DNA from: Lujinxingiaceae bacterium
GTDB lineage: Bacteria > Myxococcota_A > Bradymonadia > Bradymonadales > Bradymonadaceae
Direction: 5' to 3'
NCBI GenBank assembly: GCA_013697635.1
Contig: JACCWM010000198.1
Coordinates: forward strand, 1-64,000
Length of the DNA: 64,000 nt
The translations under genes and the position numbers were made by a program. Below are positions 41,638-51,381 of this stretch, piece after piece; within the stretch, counting starts at the first letter, position 1, and each line of letters begins with the position of its first letter. A model generated the notes under the pieces. The model searched no databases. It was not told where the DNA came from and saw only the letters and a list, made by a program, of their open reading frames with translations.

Positions 41638-44600
41638 ATGGTAGAGCTCATTGATCAGGCCGAGCTGCTCAAAGCTGGCGCATACCTTCCCTCCCACGCC
41701 GTGATCGCCGATGGTGCGAGCGTCGATGTGATCGACGCACGCCTCTACCGCCACCGGGCGTTGGGCGCGCGAACGATCATTCGGCTGACGCCGAGCATGC
41801 TGGCCAGCGGCGAAGACGGGGCCATGAATTTCTTTGGTTTTGATGAGCCCGAGGTGCACCAGCGCGTGGCCCAGCGCCAGCGCCAGGCGCTGGGATTTCC
41901 AAGCTGGGTGCTCGTTCACGATCCGGACAACGGCCCGCGCGCGCTCGAGATCTCCAAGGCGATCGGGCGCCAGGCAAAGCGCGCGCAGTCGAGCCCCAAG
42001 CTCGCCAAGGAGGCCTTCGACGCGATCGGTGACGAGCTGGCGCGCGAGCTGCCGCACTTTCTGCCTTCCTTTTACGAGCAGGTCGGGCGCGTGTTTCTCG
42101 AGGCCAACAGCCCATCGTTTGCGGCGACGGCCTTTTCCAAGGCGCGCGAGGCCGAGCAGGTCTACGCGCTCACGGTCGACGAAGCGCAGCGCAGCGAGGC
42201 ATTCATCGAGTTTGCGCTGGCCGGCGCATTGACCAACAAGGTCATGACTACCCATGCCGCCGATCTGGTCAAGCGCCACGGCGCAGCAAGCGCCTATGCG
42301 GTGTTCTTCGAGCTGAGCGTGCGGCGCACGCTGGGCGGCACGCCGCCGCACAACGAGCTGGTCATCCAGCTTCGCCGTTTGGCCAAGGGCGCTGGCCTCA
42401 ATGCCATCGGTGAGGACGTGCGCTTTATCGAGCAGATTTGGCCAGCATCGAGCCTCTCTCGAGCGCCTCAAAAATTCTTCGAGAGCTATAAGAAGGCCCT
42501 CGCATCGTTGGCCAAAGACTCTGTGGCCGTTCGCCAACGCTTGCTCAACCTGTTTCCCGACGCGCTGGAGGACGAGGCGGCGCGGGACTGGCTCGAGCTG
42601 CTCGAACAATGCGGCGCACTCGAGGGCCTGCACAACCTGGCGCAGGGCGATCACGCCCAGCCCGAGGGCAGCCTGGCTGCCTGGTTTGGTCGCATGTGCA
42701 GCTTTGTGCGGGAGAACGAGCGCCAGCCGGACGCCATGTTTGTGCTCTTGCGTGCGATCGCGCCCCGGCTTCGCGAGCAGGCCGAGCCCCTTAGCCTTTG
42801 CAGCGACAGCGCTTACAGCTACGTGGACGTCGATATCGAGTTGGCCGATTTGGCCCTCGAGCTTGGCCTCGCGCTCGACGACTCGCGCGATTTCGCTCTG
42901 GGTGCCTGGGCTTATGCGCGCTCGCTGGGCGACTCGAGCGAGCGCGGCCGAGACCTGCTCTTTGTCGGCCAGGACCCACGCTTCAAGGGGCGCCTCGACG
43001 ACTCGATCAGCGCTGTTTTTGGCGATGCGCAGTTTCAAAGCTTCGCCGCCTTGTGCCCCGGACTAAAAGACGCGCGGCGCAACTGGTTGAACGCCCGCCT
43101 CGACGCGCTCCAAGGCTGCGCGGTTCCCGGCCTCGCCACCCCGCTCGAGGAGCTCGGCGAAGAAACCACGGCCAAAGTCTGGGCTGAGTTTCCCGAGGCC
43201 TTCACGCGCGCCGCGCTCTTTGACCCGGTCGATGCGATCGTCATCTCACTTCGTACGGGCCTGGTCGAAGAGTTCAGCTGGCCGGCCTACGAGCAGGCCT
43301 GGGCGAGCTTCGAGAAACCGAACGAAGAGTCGAGCGTCGAGGTCAGCGGCAGCTTCCCCTACTTGATCTTGAACGACACGATCCGCGCGGTCGTCATCGG
43401 TCCAACAGGCCCGGTGCTCGAGCATGAGTTTCAGTTGCCCAAGCTGCGCGAGGTCAATTGGCTGGCTTACGCCGGCGGCCAGCTCTTCGCCTGCATGGAG
43501 GACAAGAACTGGGAGACGGTGAACTATTGGAGTGCAACACCCAAGACAACCATCGATGCGTACACCTACTATCTGTCGCTTCCCTCGATCTCTGTGGAGC
43601 TCGCCGATGGCGGCATCTGTTATGGTGCGCGCGCTGTTTATCCCGGCGACAACGAGTTCAAATACAACAGGCACCTGTACTGTGACGCACAAAACTTCTG
43701 GGTGGCGGACGACGAATACGACGTGACGAGCCTGCTCGAGCTCGATGCCCGAAGCGGCAAGTGCGGGCGCGCCTCTTTGCCGGCCTTCTTCGAGGCGTTC
43801 GTGGCCGATGGCAAGGCGCTCGAGCTCGGTGTCTGCGAGCTGTACCCGGTGGCCTCGCTCGAGAGCTCGCCGCTTGGCGTGGTCGATGGGCTCTATGGCT
43901 TGCGCGTTCGCAGCGACAAAGACTCTGGAGTCTTCGAGGTCGAGGGCATCGACGGGCGAGTATTTGTCGGGCCGATCGGCGGCAACGATCACCCCGACGC
44001 GCTGGTCGCAATGCCCGGCGCCGAGCTCTTGCGCCCGGTGACGGATCACCGATCGCCCTCAATCTGGTCGCCCACCGACAACGTCGCTGGCGATGACGGT
44101 GGACTGGTCAAGAGCGCGATGCGCCGCCTCGACCTGGCCTTCTGGCACTACTTTGTGCCGCGCTCGCCCAGGGACTCCGTCCTGTTGCGCAAGGTCGACC
44201 CGGCCCAGATCGCCGCGCTGGTGCTCACCGAGCTCAAAGCCCGGCTGGCCAAGGAGAAGAACCCGGCGAGTTGGCCCTCGATGGAGGCCGCGCTGGTGCG
44301 ACTGTCGACGCGGGGCAGCGATGCGTGCGGCCCCCTCGATCTTCAAAACACTCTGCTCGGCTCGGCCGTCGCACAGACGATCGCCTGTGCGGTCGACAGC
44401 TATTGGGAATTCTTAGCCAGGCTCGATGGCCGCCTCGCCTCGAGCGCTGCGACCGGCGAGGTCGCCGACGGCGAGCTGATCGACGAGCAGGTGCACAGCG
44501 CCATCTCGCTGCACTTCAACGATCGCTACGGCTGGCACTGGAACAGCGACGACGTCTCGTTGAGCCGCGAGCTGCAAAAGATTGCGCACTTCTTTTTCCA

Positions 44601-46482
44601 GGGCGAGCTTGCCACGAGCCTGGCCTACACCTCAACCGACTGGCCTCACGTCTTTGGTCGCGAGAGCGTGCTTTTGTGGCATCTCACAAAGAGCGACCTC
44701 TCGCCCCACGAGGTCACGACGATGCGGGCCTTCTTGCAGCTTTGGGCCGAGCTCGGCTTTCTCGATTATCCGGGACGCATGCGCCTGGTCGAGTACTGCG
44801 CCACAGGTCAGCCGCCCGAGGGCTGGCCCGAGGACGAAGACCAGGTCGTCTGGTGCTTCGAGCAGGCCGGCAACCGCTATGTGGCGGTCCGTGGTGACAA
44901 GGATGAAGACGACCGGACCTGGGATTTTCAGGTGCTCGAATACGCGCCCGACGCCGCCTTCAAGGCGCTCGGGGGCCACGCGCTCAAAGGCGAGGAATTG
45001 CTGGCTTTGCCCTCGCTGACGGCGGGTAACCTGACAGATTTCACCGCGGCCTTGGAGGCAAACGGCCCGCTTGGCTTCGATGCTGCGGGTGCCCATTATC
45101 TGGCCGAGCAGACCGGCCTGAGCTATGGCGAGGCGGCGCTGGTGATGGCCGGCCTGCCCAAGATGAGCTCGTGGGAGAAGAACTTTTTGCCCACGGAGCT
45201 GCGCACCCAAATGGGGCTCAAGGTCAACGAAGCCACCGCCGCGCGCGACAGCCTCAATAGCCTGGATTCCCAGAAGCTTGCAGCCTTTCAGGCGCGCGCG
45301 CTTCCCGCCGATCCCGCGATCTTGTGGCGCGCCCACGATTCCGAGAATCCAGGCCTGGGCCATGCGGGCTTCCTCGCGCAAGCCTGGAAGACGGCCATCG
45401 GGCGCGTGGCAGTCGTGCCTGCCGACTTGCTCAACGAGCTCACCTCGACGCTCGAGCTGTACCAAAACACCAAGCAGATACTCGGCGCCCTTCTCGATCC
45501 ACAAGGCTCAGTCTTTGCACAGCCGGCGCAAAGCGTGGTGAAGTACGACTACACCTTTGAGGTGGCGACCACGCTCGCCGACGGCCGCAGCGTCGATCTG
45601 GCCGAGCATGTGTCCGACGCGCTGAGCGTGATCGGCCACCTATTTGTGATGCAGCCCGTGGGCGACTCGGTGCGACAGGCGGCGCTGGTGCTGGCTCCCT
45701 TGCTGCGCCAGAGCCTCGAGGCGCCCGAGCTGATCTTCGAGCTCTCGAGCATCGAGAGCTGGAACAAAAAGGCGAAGCTCTGGAAGCAGCTCACCACGGG
45801 CTGGCTTGAAGGCGTCGGCGGCGAGCCGATCGAAGGCGGGGTCGACAACGGATTCTTGATAGCCCGGGTCGACGACGACGAGGCCAGCCTGTTTTTTCGC
45901 CCGGCCCGCCGATTGAGTGGTGCCGATCACCCCCTCTATGAGCTGACCCATCGCAGCGAACCCAGCCCCGGCTCGCTGGTCTGCGAGCAAATCCTGGCAC
46001 CGGGCTTTGCCGCGCTCCTCGAGCGCATCGCCACAACACCGGTGCCCGAGGGGCAATACGAGGCCAACGCCTTGCACGCCTGCCCCGAGCTTACAGCCGA
46101 GGTGCAAAAGACTCTGGACGTGGGCAGCGATGGCGCCGTCTTATTTTTGCAGACGCTCGCGCTCTACAATCCCACCACGGCCCACGTGCGCACCTGGAAC
46201 GGCTGGACGGCCGCGCGCTACAAGAAAGCCGGCGCCGAGCTCGTCGCCAAAGGGCTGCTCATCGAGGCCAAGCGCGCGCGCGCCGGGCGCACTTTATTTG
46301 TCGATGGGGGCTGGCAGGACTTCAAGAAGCCGCACCTGCCGCTCGAGACCTGGAAGCTTACGCTGTACGGCATTGCCGCCGATGCGCGGCCGGCGCGCGC
46401 CATCGTGGTGGGCGAGCCTTTGCACACGTTGTTTGCAAAGGCCTGGGCTCGCTGGGCTGCAGGCGAGCGTCCAGGCTTTTGA
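41638..46482 (+). CDS. Very large protein of unknown function (1,614 residues)
   Basis: No signal peptide or transmembrane segment is seen, so probably cytosolic. I chose ATG 41638 because GAGG lies nine bases upstream; the frame is open further back without a better start. The N-terminal third is helical with a repeat-like section (LPHFLPSFYEQVGRVFLE, AFSKAREAEQVYALTVDE). The middle, around residues 570-800, is rich in aromatic and beta-forming residues (FPYLILNDTIRAVVIG, WVADDEYDVTSLL) and could be a propeller-like domain. The last third is again helical and ends with a small basic domain (WNGWTAARYKKAGAELVAKG). It recalls large uncharacterised proteins found near MoxR/VWA systems in actinobacteria, but that is a weak impression. 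Codon use matches its neighbours. Confidence 0.8.
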   Translation: MVELIDQAELLKAGAYLPSHAVIADGASVDVIDARLYRHRALGARTIIRLTPSMLASGEDGAMNFFGFDEPEVHQRVAQRQRQALGFPSWVLVHDPDNGPRALEISKAIGRQAKRAQSSPKLAKEAFDAIGDELARELPHFLPSFYEQVGRVFLEANSPSFAATAFSKAREAEQVYALTVDEAQRSEAFIEFALAGALTNKVMTTHAADLVKRHGAASAYAVFFELSVRRTLGGTPPHNELVIQLRRLAKGAGLNAIGEDVRFIEQIWPASSLSRAPQKFFESYKKALASLAKDSVAVRQRLLNLFPDALEDEAARDWLELLEQCGALEGLHNLAQGDHAQPEGSLAAWFGRMCSFVRENERQPDAMFVLLRAIAPRLREQAEPLSLCSDSAYSYVDVDIELADLALELGLALDDSRDFALGAWAYARSLGDSSERGRDLLFVGQDPRFKGRLDDSISAVFGDAQFQSFAALCPGLKDARRNWLNARLDALQGCAVPGLATPLEELGEETTAKVWAEFPEAFTRAALFDPVDAIVISLRTGLVEEFSWPAYEQAWASFEKPNEESSVEVSGSFPYLILNDTIRAVVIGPTGPVLEHEFQLPKLREVNWLAYAGGQLFACMEDKNWETVNYWSATPKTTIDAYTYYLSLPSISVELADGGICYGARAVYPGDNEFKYNRHLYCDAQNFWVADDEYDVTSLLELDARSGKCGRASLPAFFEAFVADGKALELGVCELYPVASLESSPLGVVDGLYGLRVRSDKDSGVFEVEGIDGRVFVGPIGGNDHPDALVAMPGAELLRPVTDHRSPSIWSPTDNVAGDDGGLVKSAMRRLDLAFWHYFVPRSPRDSVLLRKVDPAQIAALVLTELKARLAKEKNPASWPSMEAALVRLSTRGSDACGPLDLQNTLLGSAVAQTIACAVDSYWEFLARLDGRLASSAATGEVADGELIDEQVHSAISLHFNDRYGWHWNSDDVSLSRELQKIAHFFFQGELATSLAYTSTDWPHVFGRESVLLWHLTKSDLSPHEVTTMRAFLQLWAELGFLDYPGRMRLVEYCATGQPPEGWPEDEDQVVWCFEQAGNRYVAVRGDKDEDDRTWDFQVLEYAPDAAFKALGGHALKGEELLALPSLTAGNLTDFTAALEANGPLGFDAAGAHYLAEQTGLSYGEAALVMAGLPKMSSWEKNFLPTELRTQMGLKVNEATAARDSLNSLDSQKLAAFQARALPADPAILWRAHDSENPGLGHAGFLAQAWKTAIGRVAVVPADLLNELTSTLELYQNTKQILGALLDPQGSVFAQPAQSVVKYDYTFEVATTLADGRSVDLAEHVSDALSVIGHLFVMQPVGDSVRQAALVLAPLLRQSLEAPELIFELSSIESWNKKAKLWKQLTTGWLEGVGGEPIEGGVDNGFLIARVDDDEASLFFRPARRLSGADHPLYELTHRSEPSPGSLVCEQILAPGFAALLERIATTPVPEGQYEANALHACPELTAEVQKTLDVGSDGAVLFLQTLALYNPTTAHVRTWNGWTAARYKKAGAELVAKGLLIEAKRARAGRTLFVDGGWQDFKKPHLPLETWKLTLYGIAADARPARAIVVGEPLHTLFAKAWARWAAGERPGF

Positions 46483-46503
46483 GGGTGTCCTGTTTGAACG
46501 CGC

Positions 46504-48903
46504 CTACTGGCGCGGGCTGGATAGGGCCGTGCAGACCTCGTCCTCGACCTTCTTGGAGAGCGCGTGCAGATCGCCGATGAGCAGCGCCTCGGTGGCGTGC
46601 TCGCGCAAGAAGGCGTCGGCTTCGGAGTGCAGGCTGTTGGAGCCGGTGATCAGCAAAATGCGCCCGGAGGCGCCGCTGACCAGAGCGTCGTTGAGTGAGT
46701 CGATGCTGGCCAGGTTGATCTGGGTAAGGTTGGGGCCGTTGTCGATGGCGTACTTGGCCACGGCCGCCGAGAGGGCGAAGCCGGCCGTCTGGCTGATTCG
46801 CGTGGGGTTGGGCAGGCCGGCCAATACGGCGTCGGAGATCATCGACGTATTGCCGAGCACGACTGTGTCGCGAATATTGAACTGGGTCAGCAAGCGCGCT
46901 GTGACCGCCGGGATGGTGTCGCGGTGCACGAGCAAAATCGGCGCGCGCATCGCCGAGGCGACGCCGCCGATGGTGATCGCCGAGAGCATGTGCTGGTTGT
47001 CGGCCGAGATGATGAAGGCAATCGAGGTGGTCGGATTCATTGCCTCGGCGATCAAGGCGGCGGTGTCCTCACGCTCCTGGCCGCCGTAGCGCACCACGTT
47101 GTAGCCATCGCCTCGAAGCTTGGTCGCCACGGTCTCGGAGACGGCCAACACGCCGCCGACGATGATCACATTCTTAACACCCAGGCGCTTGAGCGCGTTT
47201 TCGGTCACGGGCGGCACGCGGGTAAACTCGGTGAGCAAGATCGGTGCCTGGCGCGCGTGAGCCAGCGGGCCGGCCGTGATCGCGTCCGGGGAGACGTCGA
47301 GCGAAGACACGCGGCCCAACGCCAAGATCGCCGTATCGGCGCCGTTGTCATAGAGCTTCAGTGCAAAACTTGCCGCCGTATAATAGCGGCGCAGGCTGGG
47401 ATCTTGGCTCCATCCCGAGACGCGGTCGACGTCGCGGCACATGCGGCACGTGCCGTCTTCGCAAAGCGGGCGAGAGGGCGTGCAGGCAACGCCCGAGCAG
47501 TTGAAGGGCAGGCAGACGCCGTCGTGATGGCAATACGAGTCGTTCGGACAGTCGCTGGTTCGCTCGCATTGCTTGCGGCAGTCACCGTTGGCGCAGATCA
47601 AGCCCGCATCGCACGTGATCTGGGCGCAGCTGTCGTCGCAAAATCCTTTGGCAAGATTGCAGGCGCTGCCCTGGGGGCAGTCGGCGTCGGCGTCGCATTT
47701 GAGCGGGCAGGTGCCGGTAGCCGGATCGCAGACCTCGTCTTGATAGCACTTGACGGCGTTGCAGTCGGTGGGCGTGCAAAGCTTCCAGGGCTCGTGGCAG
47801 CGTGTGCCGGCCGGGCAGGTCACGCGGTCCGGGCAGCCCGAGACCAGGCAGTCACCCCGATAGCATTGCTCGCCCTGCGGGCAAAACTTCGTCTCGCAGG
47901 CCGGGTCGACGCAGACGTCTTGCTCACAGCGCTTGCCCTGGCTGCAGTCGGCGTCGTCAAGGCAGCCCTGGTAGCAGACGCCCTTGTCACAGACGTCGCT
48001 CGCCTCACAGTAGTCGCCGCTGCAGTCGAGCGGCACGCACACGCGCCGGGCCAGATAGCAGCGCTCGTTGCCAGCGCACTGCGCGTCGCTCTCACAGCCA
48101 TCAAAGCAGTGGCCTTCGTAGCAGTTGGTGTTGGCGTCGCAGCTGACATTGTCACACTTGTCGCCGACACACAGGTTGTTGCGACAGCTCGTGCCGCCCG
48201 GGCACTGAGCGTTGTTCACACAGCTTGGAAAGCAAATCCCCTGGCTGCAGGTCTCGTCGGCGCGACAGCTCACCTGGTCGCAGTCAAAAGGCGTGCAGCG
48301 CCCGCGATGGCAGCGCGTATCGGCCGGGCACTCCGAGGTGTCGGTGCAGACCCCATAGCAGGTGCCGCGATTGCAGCTCTCACCGTTCGCACATTGTACA
48401 TTGTCGCACAGCGGATCGACGCACAGGCCCGCGACGCAGTCGCCGCCGTCGTTGCACGGGGTGTCGATTCCACAGGCCTCGCCCTCGTCGTCCTGGCAGC
48501 GACCGTCGCGACAAATCTGCTCGCCAAAACACTCCGTGCTCTCGAGACAGGACTCGTGACAGACGCCGCGAAAGCAGACCTCACCGCCGCGACAAGGCGT
48601 CAACGAGCAATCCGGGGCCACGCAGCGGTTCTGCTCGCAGATTTGTTCGGCAGGACACTCCGAGTCTCCAAAGCACGACGAGTGGCAGACACCGCGGTAG
48701 CAAACCTCGCTGCCCGAACACGTGACGTCCTCGCAGGAATCGCAGGCGGCGCCTTCGCAGTTCGCGTCGTTGTTGTTCTTTTTGGGGATGAGAACCGTCG
48801 TGTCAGAGCACGAAGACAGGGCCAACACCAGCGCGACGAGTGCGACGAACAGGCTGATCAAGGAGAGGTGTCGGGCCGCATTGGCAGCAATCAAGCGCAG
48901 CAT
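46504..48903 (-). CDS. Cys-rich repeat lipoprotein with cell-wall-binding-2 domain
   Basis: Lipoprotein of 799 residues. Start ATG 48903 gives a clean signal peptide with lipobox (LSSC, Cys 32). Residues about 45-540 are about a dozen imperfect Cys-rich modules (patterns such as CYRGVCHSSC, ECPAEQICEQNRC) of the type common in myxobacterial surface proteins. Residues about 560-795 contain three cell-wall-binding-2-like repeats (GRVSSLDVSPDAITAGPLA, VIIVGG, VVLGNTSMISDAV, ILLITG). CWB2 repeats are best known from Gram-positive surface proteins, so their presence in a lipoprotein here is notable. The gene converges with the 1,614-residue gene, 21 bases apart. Function probably adhesion or surface binding. 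Confidence 0.85.
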   Translation of the reverse strand: MLRLIAANAARHLSLISLFVALVALVLALSSCSDTTVLIPKKNNNDANCEGAACDSCEDVTCSGSEVCYRGVCHSSCFGDSECPAEQICEQNRCVAPDCSLTPCRGGEVCFRGVCHESCLESTECFGEQICRDGRCQDDEGEACGIDTPCNDGGDCVAGLCVDPLCDNVQCANGESCNRGTCYGVCTDTSECPADTRCHRGRCTPFDCDQVSCRADETCSQGICFPSCVNNAQCPGGTSCRNNLCVGDKCDNVSCDANTNCYEGHCFDGCESDAQCAGNERCYLARRVCVPLDCSGDYCEASDVCDKGVCYQGCLDDADCSQGKRCEQDVCVDPACETKFCPQGEQCYRGDCLVSGCPDRVTCPAGTRCHEPWKLCTPTDCNAVKCYQDEVCDPATGTCPLKCDADADCPQGSACNLAKGFCDDSCAQITCDAGLICANGDCRKQCERTSDCPNDSYCHHDGVCLPFNCSGVACTPSRPLCEDGTCRMCRDVDRVSGWSQDPSLRRYYTAASFALKLYDNGADTAILALGRVSSLDVSPDAITAGPLAHARQAPILLTEFTRVPPVTENALKRLGVKNVIIVGGVLAVSETVATKLRGDGYNVVRYGGQEREDTAALIAEAMNPTTSIAFIISADNQHMLSAITIGGVASAMRAPILLVHRDTIPAVTARLLTQFNIRDTVVLGNTSMISDAVLAGLPNPTRISQTAGFALSAAVAKYAIDNGPNLTQINLASIDSLNDALVSGASGRILLITGSNSLHSEADAFLREHATEALLIGDLHALSKKVEDEVCTALSSPRQ

Positions 48904-49095
48904 CGGCAAATACTCTGGAAGCAGGTTAGCAGGTGACTTCAAGCTACAAACGAGGCCTCAGACTATACGGTTTCGATCGTTATACCAACTGTGCATCCTC
49001 TTTGAGCGCCGCTTGAAAAAGCCAGGTGCAAAGATTTCGTGCTCGTGAGAAGGATTTACCGCACTATCATTGTGACCCACGCGGAGAACACCCTG

Positions 49096-49821
49096 ATGTT
49101 TTCGGCCCTGCCCTTTGTGCGCTCCTATCGGCGGCGCAAGTTCCTCGCTCGCCCGTTTCCAGCGGCCTGGGAGCCGATCGTGGCCGAGCATTATGGCTTC
49201 GTCGCCAGGCTCGACGCGAGCGAAGCCGAAGGCTTTCGCAACCACCTGAAAGTGTTCGTCTGGGAGAAGCACTGGCTGGGCACGCAGGGTCTGGTGATCG
49301 ACGAAGCGATGAAGGTCGTGATCGCCGGGGCGGCTGCGCGCATCGCTCGGCGGCTGCCGCTTGGCGTCTACGATCGGCTGACCGAGGTGGTCGTCTACCC
49401 CACACACTATCTTCATCCCCAGAGCGAGGCGATCATCTACGGGCAAGCCCACCACTTTGGCACGGTCGTGCTGAGCTGGGACGCCGTGCGCCACGGCATC
49501 GCCACGACCAACGACGGCCATGACACCGCCATCCACGAGTTCGCCCATGTGCTCGATATCGCCGACGGCGCCTTTGACGGCACGCCGCTGCTCGGCAAGA
49601 ACCAGGACTACGACACCTGGGCGCGCGTGATGGGCTACCACTTTGCGCGTTTGCAGCAACACCCCCAGCGCAGCATCCTGCGCTCCTATGGGGCGCTCAA
49701 CGAGGCGGAGTTCTTCGCCGTGGCCACCGAAACCTTCTTCGAGAAGCCGCGTCTGCTCAAGCAGCGCGCACCTGAGCTCTATGCCGAGCTGTCGAAGTTC
49801 TTCGGTATCGATCCCCAATAG
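49096..49821 (+). CDS. MtfA-like zinc peptidase (M90 family)
   Basis: Protein of 241 residues matching the M90 family, whose E. coli member MtfA binds the Mlc repressor and has aminopeptidase activity. The zinc motif is AIHEFAHVLD, and a downstream Glu in EAEFFAVATETFFE supplies the further ligand. The N-terminal FxxxLPFVRSYRRRKFLAR segment is family-like. ATG 49096 (MFSALP) follows GGAG by about nine bases; a GTG further upstream is less likely. The role in this organism is not known. It converges with the pRiA4b-like gene, 10 bases apart. Confidence 0.88.
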   Translation: MFSALPFVRSYRRRKFLARPFPAAWEPIVAEHYGFVARLDASEAEGFRNHLKVFVWEKHWLGTQGLVIDEAMKVVIAGAAARIARRLPLGVYDRLTEVVVYPTHYLHPQSEAIIYGQAHHFGTVVLSWDAVRHGIATTNDGHDTAIHEFAHVLDIADGAFDGTPLLGKNQDYDTWARVMGYHFARLQQHPQRSILRSYGALNEAEFFAVATETFFEKPRLLKQRAPELYAELSKFFGIDPQ

Positions 49822-49831
49822 ACCCTTTCGC

Positions 49832-51280
49832 TCAGCGCACGGCCACGATCTCGCGCACTTTTTCGAGCATGCTGACGATCTCGGGCAGGGGCAGCGCGAG
49901 CATTCCGGTGACCGAGAGCTCGGCCGCGAGCAAGACCAGGTGCTGCTCATCGGCCAAAAGCAGACGTTTGGCAAAGGCCGGCTCGCGCAGACGCTCGCTG
50001 AGCACCTCGAAGGCGCGATCGCCAGGATCGCGCGTGGGCTCGGGATCGTTGACGTCTCGAAAGCTGATCTCCGAATCGAGCAGCAGCCGATTGAGCACGA
50101 GCGTATCGGGCAACTCGATCGCGCTCACCACGAAGTGCTCGGGATCGAAGCCCTCGCCAAACCAGTCGAGCAGCTCGGAGGACTGGGCGTTGGTGCGCAG
50201 CTCGTCGAGCAGGCGCAAATAGCGTTTGGGGCCGCCGCAGCCATCGGGCGGCGCGGCGCGCCCGCCCGCGACGAGGCGAGGATAGAGGCCGGCCGCGCTT
50301 GCCACGAAGCGCTCTTCGACGCGCAGCAACAGGCTCCAATTGGCCTCGAAGTCGTAGCCGTACTCGATGCTCTTTGCACGCGGCCCGAGCGCCTCACCCA
50401 GCGTCGTGACGCGCGCATCGAAGCTGGGAAAGCCGCTATCTTCCTCCTGTCCGGGCAGCACGTAGACCTTGCCGGGGCGATCGAATTGCCACAGCTCGCT
50501 GTCCTGCCAGCCCATGATGCGCTGGATGACCTCATGCAGACCCGCCAGGGTGAGCTCCTCGGGCACCTCGATCTGGCGCCAGATGGCGGGCTTGATCCCC
50601 TCGATCTCAAAGTACAGGCGAACGATCTTCGGCTTTCGGCGCACGTCCGCCTTCGAGGCTTGCAGCGAGCGCAGCGCCTCTTCGTAGGCCGCGACAGCGC
50701 GCTCATGGGGTCTGACGCGAGCGAGGTGCTCGGCGTCAAAGGCGAACTCACCAACCCATTGCGGATAGGGTGCAAAGCCGGCGTCGCCCAGTCCCTCCAG
50801 GCAGACCACGGCCACCTCGAGATGGGCGACCAGCGCGCGCACGCTCTCGAGGTTGCTCGGCTCGGCGATGCGCAGCGGTCGCAAAAATCCCATCGTCGGG
50901 CATAGCCCCGGCGCGCTCCAACCGAGCGCTCGCATTCCAGTCACATAGGAGGGATGAAGGTCGAGCTCGCTTTGAAAGACCAGCGCCATGTCGTCGAGCT
51001 CTTCCATCTCGGCGCTGGAGAGGGTGTTGGTGCCCTCGAAACCTTCGATGAAGGCCTCGAACTGGTCGATCGAGCGAAAAAACGCCAGGCCGGGCTCCTG
51101 ATTGGCCGAGCCGATCAGCGAGCAGATCGGGTGGCTCAGGGTGTATCCATCGCACTCGAGCACGAGCACGTCTTGTTTGAGTACATGAGTCCACGGGCGC
51201 AGGGTCAAAATGCGCATCGCCACATCGACAAAACGTGCGCGCAGATGCGCCATCGCCTGGGACTGCTGGTCCTTGTCCAT
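49832..51280 (-). CDS. pRiA4b ORF-3-like domain protein
   Basis: Cytosolic protein of 482 residues. The C-terminal half contains a plasmid pRiA4b ORF-3-like domain: RLYFEIEGIKPAIWRQIEVP, LHEVIQRIMGWQDSELWQF, then YGYDFEANWSLLLRVE and a Cys-Gly segment. The N-terminal 200 residues hold a separate domain of the kind often annotated only by a DUF number (TLSHPICSLIG, YVTGMRALGW). No enzymatic motif is seen. The ATG is preceded by an excellent AGGAGGATCTA. The gene is alone on its transcript or shares it with the membrane protein about 100 bases upstream. Confidence 0.82.
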   Translation of the reverse strand: MDKDQQSQAMAHLRARFVDVAMRILTLRPWTHVLKQDVLVLECDGYTLSHPICSLIGSANQEPGLAFFRSIDQFEAFIEGFEGTNTLSSAEMEELDDMALVFQSELDLHPSYVTGMRALGWSAPGLCPTMGFLRPLRIAEPSNLESVRALVAHLEVAVVCLEGLGDAGFAPYPQWVGEFAFDAEHLARVRPHERAVAAYEEALRSLQASKADVRRKPKIVRLYFEIEGIKPAIWRQIEVPEELTLAGLHEVIQRIMGWQDSELWQFDRPGKVYVLPGQEEDSGFPSFDARVTTLGEALGPRAKSIEYGYDFEANWSLLLRVEERFVASAAGLYPRLVAGGRAAPPDGCGGPKRYLRLLDELRTNAQSSELLDWFGEGFDPEHFVVSAIELPDTLVLNRLLLDSEISFRDVNDPEPTRDPGDRAFEVLSERLREPAFAKRLLLADEQHLVLLAAELSVTGMLALPLPEIVSMLEKVREIVAVR

Positions 51281-51381
51281 TAGATCCTCCTGATCTCAAC
51301 GGGACTTTGATGGGATACGTCTACGACTGAAATACCTTCGTAGTACATCTGCGCGCGTTTCAAAAGCCCTTTGCTCAAAAT

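Noticed and set aside
46924-48936. Open frame of 670 codons on the plus strand
   Set aside because: It is antisense to the Cys-rich lipoprotein; the Ala/Val/Arg-rich repetition simply mirrors the Cys-rich modules.
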